This document shows positions 54,971 through 62,795 of a stretch of DNA of 64,000 nucleotides, piece after piece (the first letter of the stretch is position 1; every line of letters begins with the position of its first letter). Source of the DNA: Cladopsammia gracilis (Eukaryota > Cnidaria > Anthozoa > Scleractinia > Dendrophylliidae); the NCBI GenBank assembly GCA_022457155.1, contig JAJGOT010000049.1:1797501-1861500 (forward strand), in the 5' to 3' direction. The position numbers and the translations under genes were made by a program. The notes beneath the pieces were generated by a model that saw only the letters and a list, made by a program, of their open reading frames with translations, was not told where the DNA came from and ran no database searches.

Positions 54971-55297
54971 GGTCTGTAATTTGGTAGAACTCAGGGGGGA
55001 GACGGTTGGCCACTGTCAGAACCCTGCTTACGGTTCATGCAATGTCAGACCTACGGGGTAGCAGTGTAGTTGAGTCAGTTGACTACGCTCTGGTGAACCA
55101 GCCTCGGCCCAACTGATAACAGGGGGGTGCTCAAAGATCTCTTCGGAGAACTTAACCTCACCCAGAGGTATAAAATGGGATGACACCCGCTTTGTCAGCG
55201 GGAAAAGTCCTCACTTCGGTGAGGCAAAAGTCCTCACTTCGGTGAGGCACAGAAACAGCCAACCGAGCACCCCCCGACCAGGGTTTTGCACTTTTTT
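54971..55297 (+). ncRNA. Candidate structured viral non-coding RNA
   Basis: GC-rich island in AT-rich viral DNA without an open frame of note. GGGGGG (54,994-54,999) and CGGTTGGC (55,003-55,010) pair with CCCCCC (55,270-55,275) and GCCAACCG (55,258-55,265), closing a ~282-nt domain. Inside are CACTG/CAGTG (55,011/55,062), GAACC/GGTTC, CTGG-TGAA-CCAG, TCTC-TTCG-GAGA, CCTC/GAGG, CCCGC/GCGGG and two copies of CCTCAC-TTCG-GTGAGG. The UUCG loops are closed by C-G only on the plus strand, which sets the orientation. A perfect 11-bp alternative helix (55,122-55,132 with 55,265-55,275) competes for the same 3' strand. T runs at 55,284 and 55,292-55,297 suit Pol III termination. Start and end are inferred. 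No known RNA family recognised. Confidence 0.7.
55292..55297 (+). terminator. T6 run, possible Pol III terminator
   Basis: TTTTTT 17 bases after the closing helix of the candidate RNA, with an earlier TTTT at 55,284-55,287. Confidence 0.45.
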
Positions 55298-55325
55298 ATG
55301 ATCGTATCTTTTTCAACACGGTTAT

Positions 55326-55514
55326 TTATTGTTGATCATCTTTACGAACTTTTACTAGAGGTTCATATATATCTAATTCAGTCAAAGCATCGATGAGTTT
55401 AGCTTTTCGCATTAGATACCAACCTTTGATTTTCTTCTCTTTTGCTAAATGGCGTAATTCTTTGAAGGTATAATTTGTTCGATTAATCAACGGCCTTTCC
55501 CATCCATCATCCAT
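55326..55514 (-). CDS. Small viral SAP-like protein
   Basis: 62 residues. The part FKELRHLAKEKKIKGWYLMR followed by KAKLIDALTEL is very close to the N-terminus of the 136-residue protein at 54,313, but the Cys/His repeats are missing. It is probably a duplicate that retains only the SAP/Rho-N-like module. The gene lies next to the structured RNA, transcribed in the opposite direction. Start at the only upstream ATG (MDDGWERP). Confidence 0.75.
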   Translation of the reverse strand: MDDGWERPLINRTNYTFKELRHLAKEKKIKGWYLMRKAKLIDALTELDIYEPLVKVRKDDQQ

Positions 55515-55546
55515 TGTTTTATTTATTTAATACCAAATCTTTATGT

Positions 55547-56029
55547 TCATTTGAATTTTTTATCATATCGATCTTCGATTCGGCTATTTATTGCTGGGCA
55601 TAAATCGATGATTATCTCATCGATCAACCTCATATCGTTAACAAACGATTCGTGATCAAACTGTTTTCCTCGCAGACAAGACCGCAGATCGACCAAAACT
55701 TTCTGGTATGTCGTAAATGCAAATTTACTCATCTCGATCCGTCGGTTATAATTTTTATAATCGGTAAATGTTTTGACCAACAAGCCTGCACCGGAAATGA
55801 CACCTAGTATAACAGGGTTCAACGTAATTCCGCCGGCAATCGTACCGCCTGCGATAAGAGACGACGAACTCAGTTTACACAAGAGATTCATCCGTTTGAG
55901 ATGTCTAAAAGTTTTTTTATAACACCACCATTTCTTGTGATAAAAACTGTAAAGGGATTTGATCACCGTTAATTTTGTCTCGTCGATCGATGTATCGATG
56001 TGATTGAATGCAAAAAGATCGTATTTCAT
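55547..56029 (-). CDS. Viral protein with two membrane-type segments
   Basis: 160 residues. Basic aromatic N-terminal half with SFYHKKWWCYKKTFRHLKR; then two adjacent hydrophobic Gly-rich segments at about residues 55-95 (LIAGGTIAGGITLNPVILGV and ISGAGLLVKTFTDY); then a charged helical tail with FTTYQKVLVDLRSCLRG. Proteins of this layout are common in Polinton-like elements of invertebrates, with unknown function. A membrane or virion-membrane role is inference. Start at the ATG at 56,029. Confidence 0.75.
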   Translation of the reverse strand: MKYDLFAFNHIDTSIDETKLTVIKSLYSFYHKKWWCYKKTFRHLKRMNLLCKLSSSSLIAGGTIAGGITLNPVILGVISGAGLLVKTFTDYKNYNRRIEMSKFAFTTYQKVLVDLRSCLRGKQFDHESFVNDMRLIDEIIIDLCPAINSRIEDRYDKKFK

Positions 56030-56060
56030 TTTATAAAGAATAATAATATAATTTTAAAAA

Positions 56061-56192
56061 ATGATCGCATTCATTTTCACACTATTGTATGTCTCTTTTA
56101 TAAACGAGCATAGTCATAGACCTCAATGGTTACAAGAATGTCGAGAAATCACAAGAGAGGTTGTAGAAGCGCTTGAACACACAAGTGTGTGA
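56061..56192 (+). CDS. Possible 43-residue secreted or membrane peptide
   Basis: Plus-strand frame from ATG at 56,061 to TGA at 56,190-56,192: MIAFIFTLLYVSFINEHSHR then a helical, charged end with Q-W-L-Q-E-C-R-E. The N-terminus looks like a signal or anchor segment. It starts 31 bp from the divergent 160-residue gene and is followed by a palindrome at 56,203. Short length makes it uncertain. Confidence 0.4.
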   Translation: MIAFIFTLLYVSFINEHSHRPQWLQECREITREVVEALEHTSV

Positions 56193-56202
56193 AAGATCAT
56201 CT

Positions 56203-56231
56203 AATTTATTATACGTTTCGTATAATAAATT
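56203..56231. terminator. Intergenic palindrome, third copy type
   Basis: Perfect 13-bp inverted repeat AATTTATTATACG / CGTATAATAAATT with loop TTT. It separates the convergent 43-residue frame (plus) and the 71-residue gene (minus). The half-site TTTCGTATAATAAA recurs at 60,219 just before the penton-like gene. Confidence 0.6.
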
Positions 56232-56253
56232 TAAATTTGACCGTATTTACGCT

Positions 56254-56469
56254 TCATCTTTCAGATTCATCTTCAGATTCAGATGAAATGTAAAATTCAA
56301 CAGGTTCCCCGTAACAACGACGGTGAATTTCAATGTAATCGATCAAGATCTCTTTTGGATCCTCACCATATTCTTCCAAAATTAACATTAGATCGTTCAA
56401 TGATAATGATCCAAGATGCTCGGTTGGAACACGAAGTAACCGTTTTCTATCCATTGTCTTTTTATACAA
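56254..56469 (-). CDS. Small viral protein with acidic tail
   Basis: 71 residues from the first ATG, or 66 from the second (56,454, MDRKRLLRVP). The middle, LGSLSLNDLMLILEEYGEDP, looks helical and is followed by KEILIDYIEIHRRCYG. The end is acidic (SSESEDESER). Not recognised. It lies 26 bp downstream of the fiber-like gene on the same strand and probably belongs to that transcription unit. Confidence 0.65.
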   Translation of the reverse strand: MYKKTMDRKRLLRVPTEHLGSLSLNDLMLILEEYGEDPKEILIDYIEIHRRCYGEPVEFYISSESEDESER

Positions 56470-56495
56470 GAAAATATTTCTTTAATACCATATTT

Positions 56496-58304
56496 TTACA
56501 TCGTCTCAAGCCATAGACTTACCAAACATTTATTGATGGTAGTTCCTTGTAAACTTTGTATTCTCACACGAAATTCATCACATTCTACCAGAGCGATATC
56601 GTTAGTTAAGTGACAGACCTGTTTCTTACCACCCTCTCCTCTTCCTATTACATTGTTTATCAACACGGCGATATGAGGGTACGTTTTGAGCGTATCGAGA
56701 ATGTTAACGCAACATTTTACAATTTTACACTTAACCGGAACCATAACATATTCATCTCCTGAAAATTTAGCAAATGTTGAGTTTTCAGTTCTATTGTAAA
56801 GACCGTGAATTACAAACGCACCACCGCTGGGACTTGGTGAATTGAGAATTGAGTAATTGTTCATATCCAGATCGGTCTGCATAACCATTTTCCTACTCTC
56901 CAAAATATAAGGAGAATCGTAAACACTGGCCGGAACATCTGAGTGGTTTCCTTTTATTCCGTAAATTATAAGGTAAGCTTGAGCTTGCGAAGCTGATGTT
57001 GTCGAACCGCTACATTTTAAATCGACCCTAATATACTCCGGCGGTGAAATTTTCCACTTATGTAGATGGATAATGCTTCTACTGTAATTAGTAAAGTTTT
57101 TTGTCGGTTGTTTACCGATATTTATAGAAGCCGATTGAACATCGACGCTGACACCGCTCATTGTAGGCGGAATAAATTCGATACAAACGGTATATTCTCC
57201 ATCTGGTAATTTATATAAATTAAAACCGATTCTTGAGGCGTAGCTATTTAACGGATGTTTGTGTAATAAAAGACTGTAAACTTTTTTGTTTAGCGTATGC
57301 GGCGACTCCACCAGATCGACTATACCGGTAACGGTTATATCATGCTCGGAAGAGCTTTCGTCAACATTTTCCATTATGTACCGGAACTCATCTTTCATAT
57401 CTTCCGAAGTACTAATATGCGATTCATCGATATATTTTTTGAGCTTTTCTTCTACCTCGTTCGTATGAACTACCACACCCCCTATCCTGAGTCTAAGTTC
57501 TCTATCGACGTAAGATTTTGGTGTAGCCTGATGATTAAGAGTCGGTGTTGCTATATTGTTGATGTGTATATTGTTCATGTCCAAAATGCCGGTCATTGAA
57601 CCGCCTGTCAAAGAAAGCTTTTTGGTTGTTTCAGCATCCACGTATCTTTTATTAACCCCTTGGTCGGCAACCGTCGGGTCCTTTACATTGTAAACCGTAT
57701 TATTTCCCATATCTAGCCCGCTTTCCATCGGAAACGTCTCTTTGCGAGATAAAAAGATATTCCTAACATCGTTGTAAGAGACAAGATTGTTATAATTTGC
57801 CCCTAAATCGTGATAAGTCTGTTGTTTCGATTGAACAACATTATACAGTTCTTTCAGATCGATATTTTTCACGACCTCATGCGTTGGTTCAGGTGTATTA
57901 GGATGAAATTTTTTCAGAGTCACCATATTGACAGCGCACAAATCGTTATCTTCGTCCGTATCCATATTTGTGATAAGTTTTCTGTTCATGTTGATCTCTC
58001 CGGGAAGAATGATTTTATTTCCTCGAAGATCTAAATCACCGGTCATATGAGTCGACCCATCAACAAGAATAACATCTGTCCGATCTGCTTTTGTTGATAT
58101 CTGTAAGTCCATCTGATGTTTTGTTATCGCATCATCGCTTCCCACTCCTTCACCAACATTTACAAGACGTTTTTGTTGAATATCGTAATTGTTATTCACA
58201 TCTAATTTCAAACCGGTATTCGCCTGTACTTGCTGATTGAAATTTTTTATATATTCCGATATATCGAAATCGGTGAATCTTCTGATATTATTGAAAATAC
58301 CCAT
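56496..58304 (-). CDS. Viral fiber-like protein
   Basis: 602 residues. Near the N-terminus is NTGLKLDVNNNYDIQQKRLV, and then several phage-tail-fiber-like repeats of the kind D-L/M-N-N-x-I-x-N...A-x-x-x-Y-V-D: MTGDLDLRGNKIILPGEINM, SGLDMGNNTVYNVKDPTVAD with KRYVD, GSMTGILDMNNIHINNIATP with KSYVD, and MVMQTDLDMNNYSILN near residue 480. Such beta-rich repeats form trimeric shafts in fibers; the C-terminal ~120 residues may be the receptor-binding part. Fiber genes beside the packaging ATPase are common in Polinton and adintovirus-like elements. Frame intact. Confidence 0.85.
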   Translation of the reverse strand: MGIFNNIRRFTDFDISEYIKNFNQQVQANTGLKLDVNNNYDIQQKRLVNVGEGVGSDDAITKHQMDLQISTKADRTDVILVDGSTHMTGDLDLRGNKIILPGEINMNRKLITNMDTDEDNDLCAVNMVTLKKFHPNTPEPTHEVVKNIDLKELYNVVQSKQQTYHDLGANYNNLVSYNDVRNIFLSRKETFPMESGLDMGNNTVYNVKDPTVADQGVNKRYVDAETTKKLSLTGGSMTGILDMNNIHINNIATPTLNHQATPKSYVDRELRLRIGGVVVHTNEVEEKLKKYIDESHISTSEDMKDEFRYIMENVDESSSEHDITVTGIVDLVESPHTLNKKVYSLLLHKHPLNSYASRIGFNLYKLPDGEYTVCIEFIPPTMSGVSVDVQSASINIGKQPTKNFTNYSRSIIHLHKWKISPPEYIRVDLKCSGSTTSASQAQAYLIIYGIKGNHSDVPASVYDSPYILESRKMVMQTDLDMNNYSILNSPSPSGGAFVIHGLYNRTENSTFAKFSGDEYVMVPVKCKIVKCCVNILDTLKTYPHIAVLINNVIGRGEGGKKQVCHLTNDIALVECDEFRVRIQSLQGTTINKCLVSLWLETM

Positions 58305-58329
58305 ACTCTATTCTTATTTCATATAATTT

Positions 58330-58965
58330 TTAAAAACTCTCATCAAAGTTCTTAGTAACGCTTTTCTTTTCTTTGTCTAAAAATAAGAATTCATATGGAC
58401 CAAGTTTATCAAAAAGAACCGGATCTATTAGATTTTCTTGCGCAATCAGATTCAGATGCTTTTTAGTCGTCGGTGGATACAAAATCATGTGGGAACAGTT
58501 CTGTCGAAGTTTTTGGGGAACATCATAGTAGGATTGGGATAGATAGATCGGGGAAATTTTATGATGTCGACCATCGGTATAATGATTGGCGATTTTGTTT
58601 TGAACTGCTTGGGGAGCGTTAATAAGATCATCAAAAACCACCACCTTTCTATTATCGATCGGATAGTCTGTTGTGTCCATAATATCATCTTCTCCGTAAA
58701 GTTCTAAAATATCGTATCCGACTCTTTGACTGGCGTTTTCCATTAATTTTTGCAAGTCTTGAATCTTATCCTGATGTTGATTTGGTGAGTATAGATAAAT
58801 CTTATCGTAGTAAATGAGCGGCTTTCTAAGAATATGCATTAAGGTGTTTGTTTTTCCGCATCGAGTTTGGCCTGTTATCAGCATACGAAAATCTTCATTA
58901 AGAAAATCGTTCAACGAACGACTATTATCGTTACTTTTTATCACATCATAATTCGGTATTTTCAT
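58330..58965 (-). CDS. Viral genome-packaging ATPase (A32/FtsK-like)
   Basis: 211 residues. MKIPNYDVIKSNDNSRSLND precedes the Walker A MLITGQTRCGKTNTLMHIL (about residues 28-46); the Walker B is KVVVFDDLINAP (about 107-118). SQSYYDVPQKLRQNCSHMIL follows, a typical sensor region. Size and motifs match the small DNA-packaging ATPases of Polintons, adintoviruses and virophages, which pump the genome into the capsid. It lies 25 bp upstream of the fiber-like gene on the same strand and starts the leftward arm. Confidence 0.93.
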   Translation of the reverse strand: MKIPNYDVIKSNDNSRSLNDFLNEDFRMLITGQTRCGKTNTLMHILRKPLIYYDKIYLYSPNQHQDKIQDLQKLMENASQRVGYDILELYGEDDIMDTTDYPIDNRKVVVFDDLINAPQAVQNKIANHYTDGRHHKISPIYLSQSYYDVPQKLRQNCSHMILYPPTTKKHLNLIAQENLIDPVLFDKLGPYEFLFLDKEKKSVTKNFDESF

Positions 58966-59032
58966 TTTGTTAAATAGGGTAAATAAACTTAAAGCGATTT
59001 TTTAAAAAATAATAAGTGTTGATTTAACAGAT
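58966..59032. promoter_or_regulatory. Divergent intergenic region, likely bidirectional promoter
   Basis: 67 bp between the starts of the ATPase gene (minus) and the coiled-coil gene (plus). It is AT-rich with TAAATAGGG, AATAAACTTAAAG and AAAATAATAAG. No other space is available for promoters of the two genes. No precise element can be named. Confidence 0.5.
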
Positions 59033-60199
59033 ATGGATATTGATAGGGTTAAAAAATATGCCGATTTAGAATTTGAAGGATTCAAAATCGCTAAAGCGGT
59101 TACCGATGTAAAGAATGAGGTGAAAAATAAAGAACAGGTTCGCGATGTTGCGATGGGTGAATATTTTAAAACTCTGAGAGAACCACTAATTGAACAACAG
59201 AAAAAAACAGATGAAAAACAGGACAAAGTAATTCAACAATTAAAAGAAAATCAATTAGCTTTGACCAGCGGTTTCAAAGATTTGGTTGAAACTAACAAAG
59301 ATATTTTAACATTGAATAAAGAGCTACCATTTCCTGGTGGTGACCAACCACCAACGGATACGCTACCGATACCTGCACCACCATCGGCTAAAATAATAAC
59401 TGCTGAACCAAATAAGATGTTCACAGAAAGCGAATTAGAATTTTTAAAAGAAACTTTTCATGAACCTAATGATCTACTTAAAATGAATGAAGAACAGTTA
59501 ACTGAAACTTATAATGAAGCCAAAGATGAAAACAGAAGTGTCGGAATAAAGATAGGTGGTTTGAAAAGGAGAAAACCAAAGACAGAAGAAGAAAAACAAA
59601 AACTCGATTATGATCTGAAAATATATGAAAGAACAAGAGATATATTAGACAGATATTTAACAACGATTAAGAATGTAAAACTTTTACCAAAATATACAAA
59701 ACAAGGTGAAGGGGTACGCAAGTACAAACAACCAAGACGAAACGCTTATAAGATTCAGAAAAATAATCAATACGGAGGTCTATTGATCGACATGCCCAAG
59801 CTAATGAAAGATCTGAAACTAAACGCTTATCGCGGCGGAAAATTAATTTATCAAGCCGATGCTGATAAATCTCTGATTAATTTACTAACGAAAAGATACA
59901 ATCCTAAAACAAAATATAGTATGAACGCTGTAAAAGTTTTTAATGATCTAAATATGTTGAGTAATTTACCTCCTCATAAATCATCGGGTAAATCGAAAAT
60001 GGTCGGTTCAAGTATAGTTTATTATAATGATCCGAATCAATTGGCAGACCGGATGAAGATAATAATCGGTTCGATGGCCGCCGGTAACAATTCACCTGTT
60101 TTGAGAAATGATTTATCGCAAATTAACGATGAGCTGTTAAGAATAGGAGCGATAGATAAGACAGCTCATGAGAAATTGTTTAAAAAATATTTAGCGTAA
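59033..60199 (+). CDS. Viral coiled-coil structural protein
   Basis: 388 residues. About residues 1-100 are charged heptad-like sequence (KADLEFEGFKIAKAV-type, then QQKKTDEKQDKVIQQLKENQ), a likely coiled coil. A Pro-rich linker with PGGDQPPTDTLPIPAPPS follows at about 101-120. A second helical part with KPKTEEEKQKLDYDLKIYER lies at about 180-205. The end (from about 245) has NNQYGGLLIDMPKLMKDLKL and a C-terminal MAAGNNSPVLRNDLSQINDE, a module I have seen repeatedly in invertebrate Polinton-like elements. Function unknown; a structural or minor capsid role is inferred from its neighbours. Confidence 0.75.
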   Translation: MDIDRVKKYADLEFEGFKIAKAVTDVKNEVKNKEQVRDVAMGEYFKTLREPLIEQQKKTDEKQDKVIQQLKENQLALTSGFKDLVETNKDILTLNKELPFPGGDQPPTDTLPIPAPPSAKIITAEPNKMFTESELEFLKETFHEPNDLLKMNEEQLTETYNEAKDENRSVGIKIGGLKRRKPKTEEEKQKLDYDLKIYERTRDILDRYLTTIKNVKLLPKYTKQGEGVRKYKQPRRNAYKIQKNNQYGGLLIDMPKLMKDLKLNAYRGGKLIYQADADKSLINLLTKRYNPKTKYSMNAVKVFNDLNMLSNLPPHKSSGKSKMVGSSIVYYNDPNQLADRMKIIIGSMAAGNNSPVLRNDLSQINDELLRIGAIDKTAHEKLFKKYLA

Positions 60200-60232
60200 T
60201 TAAAAAATTAAAAAGGTTTTCGTATAATAAAA

Positions 60233-60994
60233 ATGGATGTTAACAGAACGCTAGTTTTCAAATCTATAGATGCAAGAAAACAAAATCCTGATAATAAACC
60301 GGGAAATTTTACTGTAAGGTTTACTCCTGAGTTGAGATTGGACGATAATAAAGAATGTTTTTTAGCATTGGATCATCTTAGCATGACTGCGAGTTGGCAT
60401 AACATTCGTCCTGAATATGATAACGACAAACTAAAAATATCGAAGGATAAAGGTCAAACATATGAAACGATTACTTTTCCATCAGGGGTTTATGATTACG
60501 AAGATATAAATGATTTTATCCACAAAACGATTGGAAAAATACCCAACACGGACGAATATGGAATTAGCGTATTGTTTGATCTTACAACTTACAAGGTATT
60601 TATTCAATTAAATGAAAATTTCCGCATCGATTTCCGTTCGAGTGGAAATTTTAATATTTTACTCGGATTCGAATCGAAAGTTTTAACGAGCACCGCCTAC
60701 GGAAAAAATTTCCCTAATATCAGTAACAGCATCGATAATCTTTACCTAAAATGCAGTTTGTTGAGCGATTCGATCGTTTCAGGAAAGCGAAGCAATACGC
60801 TATTCACATTCTCAACAAATACAAAAACAAGGTCTTTACCTTTTGAAATCTACCCGAGAGTAAATTATTTATGGCATAAGATGAATAGAAAAGACATATC
60901 CGAAGTAACCTTTTACTTGGCCGACGATGAAGATAGAATTGTTGATCTGAACGACATCGATATTTCCATAACTGTAGTGTTAAAAGAAGTATAG
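60233..60994 (+). CDS. Viral penton-like minor capsid protein (single jelly roll candidate)
   Basis: 253 residues, predicted mostly beta. It starts MDVNRTLVFKSIDARKQNPD; other recognisable parts are YETITFPSGVYDYEDIND, FDLTTYKVFIQLNENFRIDF, NFNILLGFES and YLKCSLLSDSIVSGKRSNTL. This set matches a protein family that accompanies the major capsid protein in invertebrate adintovirus and Polinton-like elements and is generally taken as the penton. Pentons fill the fivefold vertices. It lies 33 bp after the coiled-coil gene and 36 bp before the next gene. Confidence 0.8.
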   Translation: MDVNRTLVFKSIDARKQNPDNKPGNFTVRFTPELRLDDNKECFLALDHLSMTASWHNIRPEYDNDKLKISKDKGQTYETITFPSGVYDYEDINDFIHKTIGKIPNTDEYGISVLFDLTTYKVFIQLNENFRIDFRSSGNFNILLGFESKVLTSTAYGKNFPNISNSIDNLYLKCSLLSDSIVSGKRSNTLFTFSTNTKTRSLPFEIYPRVNYLWHKMNRKDISEVTFYLADDEDRIVDLNDIDISITVVLKEV

Positions 60995-61030
60995 AAATTT
61001 ATTTAGAATTTATAAAACTTAGACTTACAC

Positions 61031-61426
61031 ATGGAAGAACAAAGAAGAGTAAGAGATTTTGATACGGGAGAAAATTCTTATATTGATGGTTCCGGTTTCT
61101 TCGATATATTTTCAAAAATCGGAAAAACCATAACAGGAAAAACAGCGAGTAAATTGGCTAGTAAAGCAGCAGAAAAACTTATTGAAAAAGGTGCTGAACA
61201 GGTCGGTCAAAAAACTGGTGAAGTTCTTGGTGAAAAAATTTATGACAAGTTTTCATCGAGAGGTAAAAAAGAACCTGCACCACCATCACCATCACCAACA
61301 CCACAAATCTCAGGTGAAACAAAAGGAGTCGATATTATCAAATTTTTAAACGAAGAAAACGCTAAGAAAGAGAAGAAAGAAGACAAATTTCAATATATCA
61401 GAAATATCGTAAATGAACTGATTTAA
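61031..61426 (+). CDS. Small viral basic protein (core or membrane-active candidate)
   Basis: 131 residues. MEEQRRVRDFDTGENSYIDG is followed by FFDIFSKIGKTITGKTASKL and an Ala/Lys amphipathic helix (ASKAAEKLIEKGAEQVG), a Pro-Ser linker PAPPSPSPTPQ, and a Lys/Glu-rich C-terminus. An amphipathic Gly/Ala-Lys helix near the N-terminus recalls membrane-lytic or core proteins of adenovirus-like viruses, and it shares the 'I-G-K-x-A-T-K' flavour with the 264-residue protein downstream. The function is inference from position between penton and major capsid genes. Confidence 0.65.
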   Translation: MEEQRRVRDFDTGENSYIDGSGFFDIFSKIGKTITGKTASKLASKAAEKLIEKGAEQVGQKTGEVLGEKIYDKFSSRGKKEPAPPSPSPTPQISGETKGVDIIKFLNEENAKKEKKEDKFQYIRNIVNELI

Positions 61427-61439
61427 TTTTAAAAATAAT

Positions 61440-61464
61440 TTCTTATTATAATTCATAATAAGAA
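61440..61464. promoter_or_regulatory. Palindrome at the start of the capsid gene
   Basis: Perfect 10-bp inverted repeat TTCTTATTAT / ATAATAAGAA with a 5-base loop. Its last base is the A of the major capsid ATG. It could end the upstream transcript, form a 5' hairpin on the capsid mRNA or bind a factor. Confidence 0.5.
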
Positions 61465-62762
61465 TGAGTTTCAGAAATCCGGAACTGGTCAAACGATATG
61501 AATACGTGTGCTACGATTTGGAAACACCGCTAATCGATAATGTCGCAAATAATAATAGACAGGTTAAGAATAATTATCGATTCACAGTTGATAACTCTTC
61601 AGAAGCAAATCCGATCGATTGGTATAACGCTTATCTGGAGGTAGATTTCAAACTTGTTACGCTTGCTGATAGTACAACCGGTATAACAGCAGGACCAAAT
61701 AACGGTAATCAAGATTGTACTACAACTAATGGTCATACATTTATAAGACAGATACAGGTTGAATGCAACGGGATGACAGTTTATAATAACTCAAGAGCTA
61801 ATGAAACATCGAACGTACTTTCCCTCTTAAAATATACAAAAAGTTATGCCGACACGATCGGTAAAGATCAGTTTTTATATTTAGATTCATCCACAGGAAC
61901 AACAGAAGCGCGACCAGCTCAAGCGCTATATAACGAAGGTTTTGCTAGAAGAAAGATCCTGACGGATGCTGCAGCTATCAATAAGATATCGATTCCGCTA
62001 AATCTATACAGCTATTTTGCAGCTTTCAAAAATAATCTTCACCCGAATATCAAGACAAATCTTCTTATAGAACTTGAAAGCGACAACAATATAATTTTCA
62101 GAAAAGGAGCTGCTCCAGATAGTAAGGTGATCTTAACAAAATTAAGATTGTGGTGTCCAAAAATTATTTTCAACGGTTTAGGTATGAAACAGTATCTTGA
62201 AGATTATCTGAAACCCAAAAAATGGACCTATTTGAGAGAACACACCGAAATATTACAAACATCCTCTGTAAATAGCTCCTTTCGAATAAGTACAGGTATT
62301 AGGAGACCGAGGCATGTTTTCATCTGGGTTGTTCCCGAGGCAAGTTATAGTAATCAGGAGCAAAATATATTTACTTTCAAAACATTTGGAATCGGTGCAA
62401 ACAATCGATATTTTTCTAGAGCACACTTGCAAATAAATAACAGCATCCAATATCCTCAATTAGAGATGACATCAGATGAGGAGTCAAGACTTTACAGAGC
62501 TTTGTTATCCTACAGTTCCGCTTACAACGACTTTTTAAGCGGAACAATAATTGACCGATCAAATTTCAGAAATCTTTTTGGAATTCTATACTTTAATCTT
62601 AGAAACCAAGAAGAAGATGTAAAAGATGGTGTAGTTGCACTTACTTTTAATTATGAATTGAACGGAGCAAATCCAACAAATTATAGATTAAATGCTTTAG
62701 TTTTACATGAAAAAGAGATAGAGTTATACACATCATCTGGAAAAATATTAATAAAAGCGTAA
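61464..62762 (+). CDS. Viral major capsid protein (double jelly roll)
   Basis: 432 residues starting MSFRNPELVKRYEYVCYDLE. Recognisable parts: NPIDWYNAYLEVDFKLV (first jelly roll), GHTFIRQIQVECNGMTVYNN, LNLYSYFAAFKNNLHPNIKT, KLRLWCPKIIFNGLGMKQYL, KPKKWTYLREHTEILQTSSV, GIRRPRHVFIWVVPEASYSN and NIFTFKTFGIGANNRYFSRA (second jelly roll). This is the hexon-type capsid protein of a lineage of Polinton/adintovirus-like elements in invertebrates; trimers would build the icosahedral shell. It is somewhat short for the group but uninterrupted. Flanked by the penton-like and core-like genes with 33-37 bp spacing. Confidence 0.92.
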   Translation: MSFRNPELVKRYEYVCYDLETPLIDNVANNNRQVKNNYRFTVDNSSEANPIDWYNAYLEVDFKLVTLADSTTGITAGPNNGNQDCTTTNGHTFIRQIQVECNGMTVYNNSRANETSNVLSLLKYTKSYADTIGKDQFLYLDSSTGTTEARPAQALYNEGFARRKILTDAAAINKISIPLNLYSYFAAFKNNLHPNIKTNLLIELESDNNIIFRKGAAPDSKVILTKLRLWCPKIIFNGLGMKQYLEDYLKPKKWTYLREHTEILQTSSVNSSFRISTGIRRPRHVFIWVVPEASYSNQEQNIFTFKTFGIGANNRYFSRAHLQINNSIQYPQLEMTSDEESRLYRALLSYSSAYNDFLSGTIIDRSNFRNLFGILYFNLRNQEEDVKDGVVALTFNYELNGANPTNYRLNALVLHEKEIELYTSSGKILIKA

Positions 62763-62795
62763 ATCTAATTAAAATTATATTTTGTAAAATTAAAA

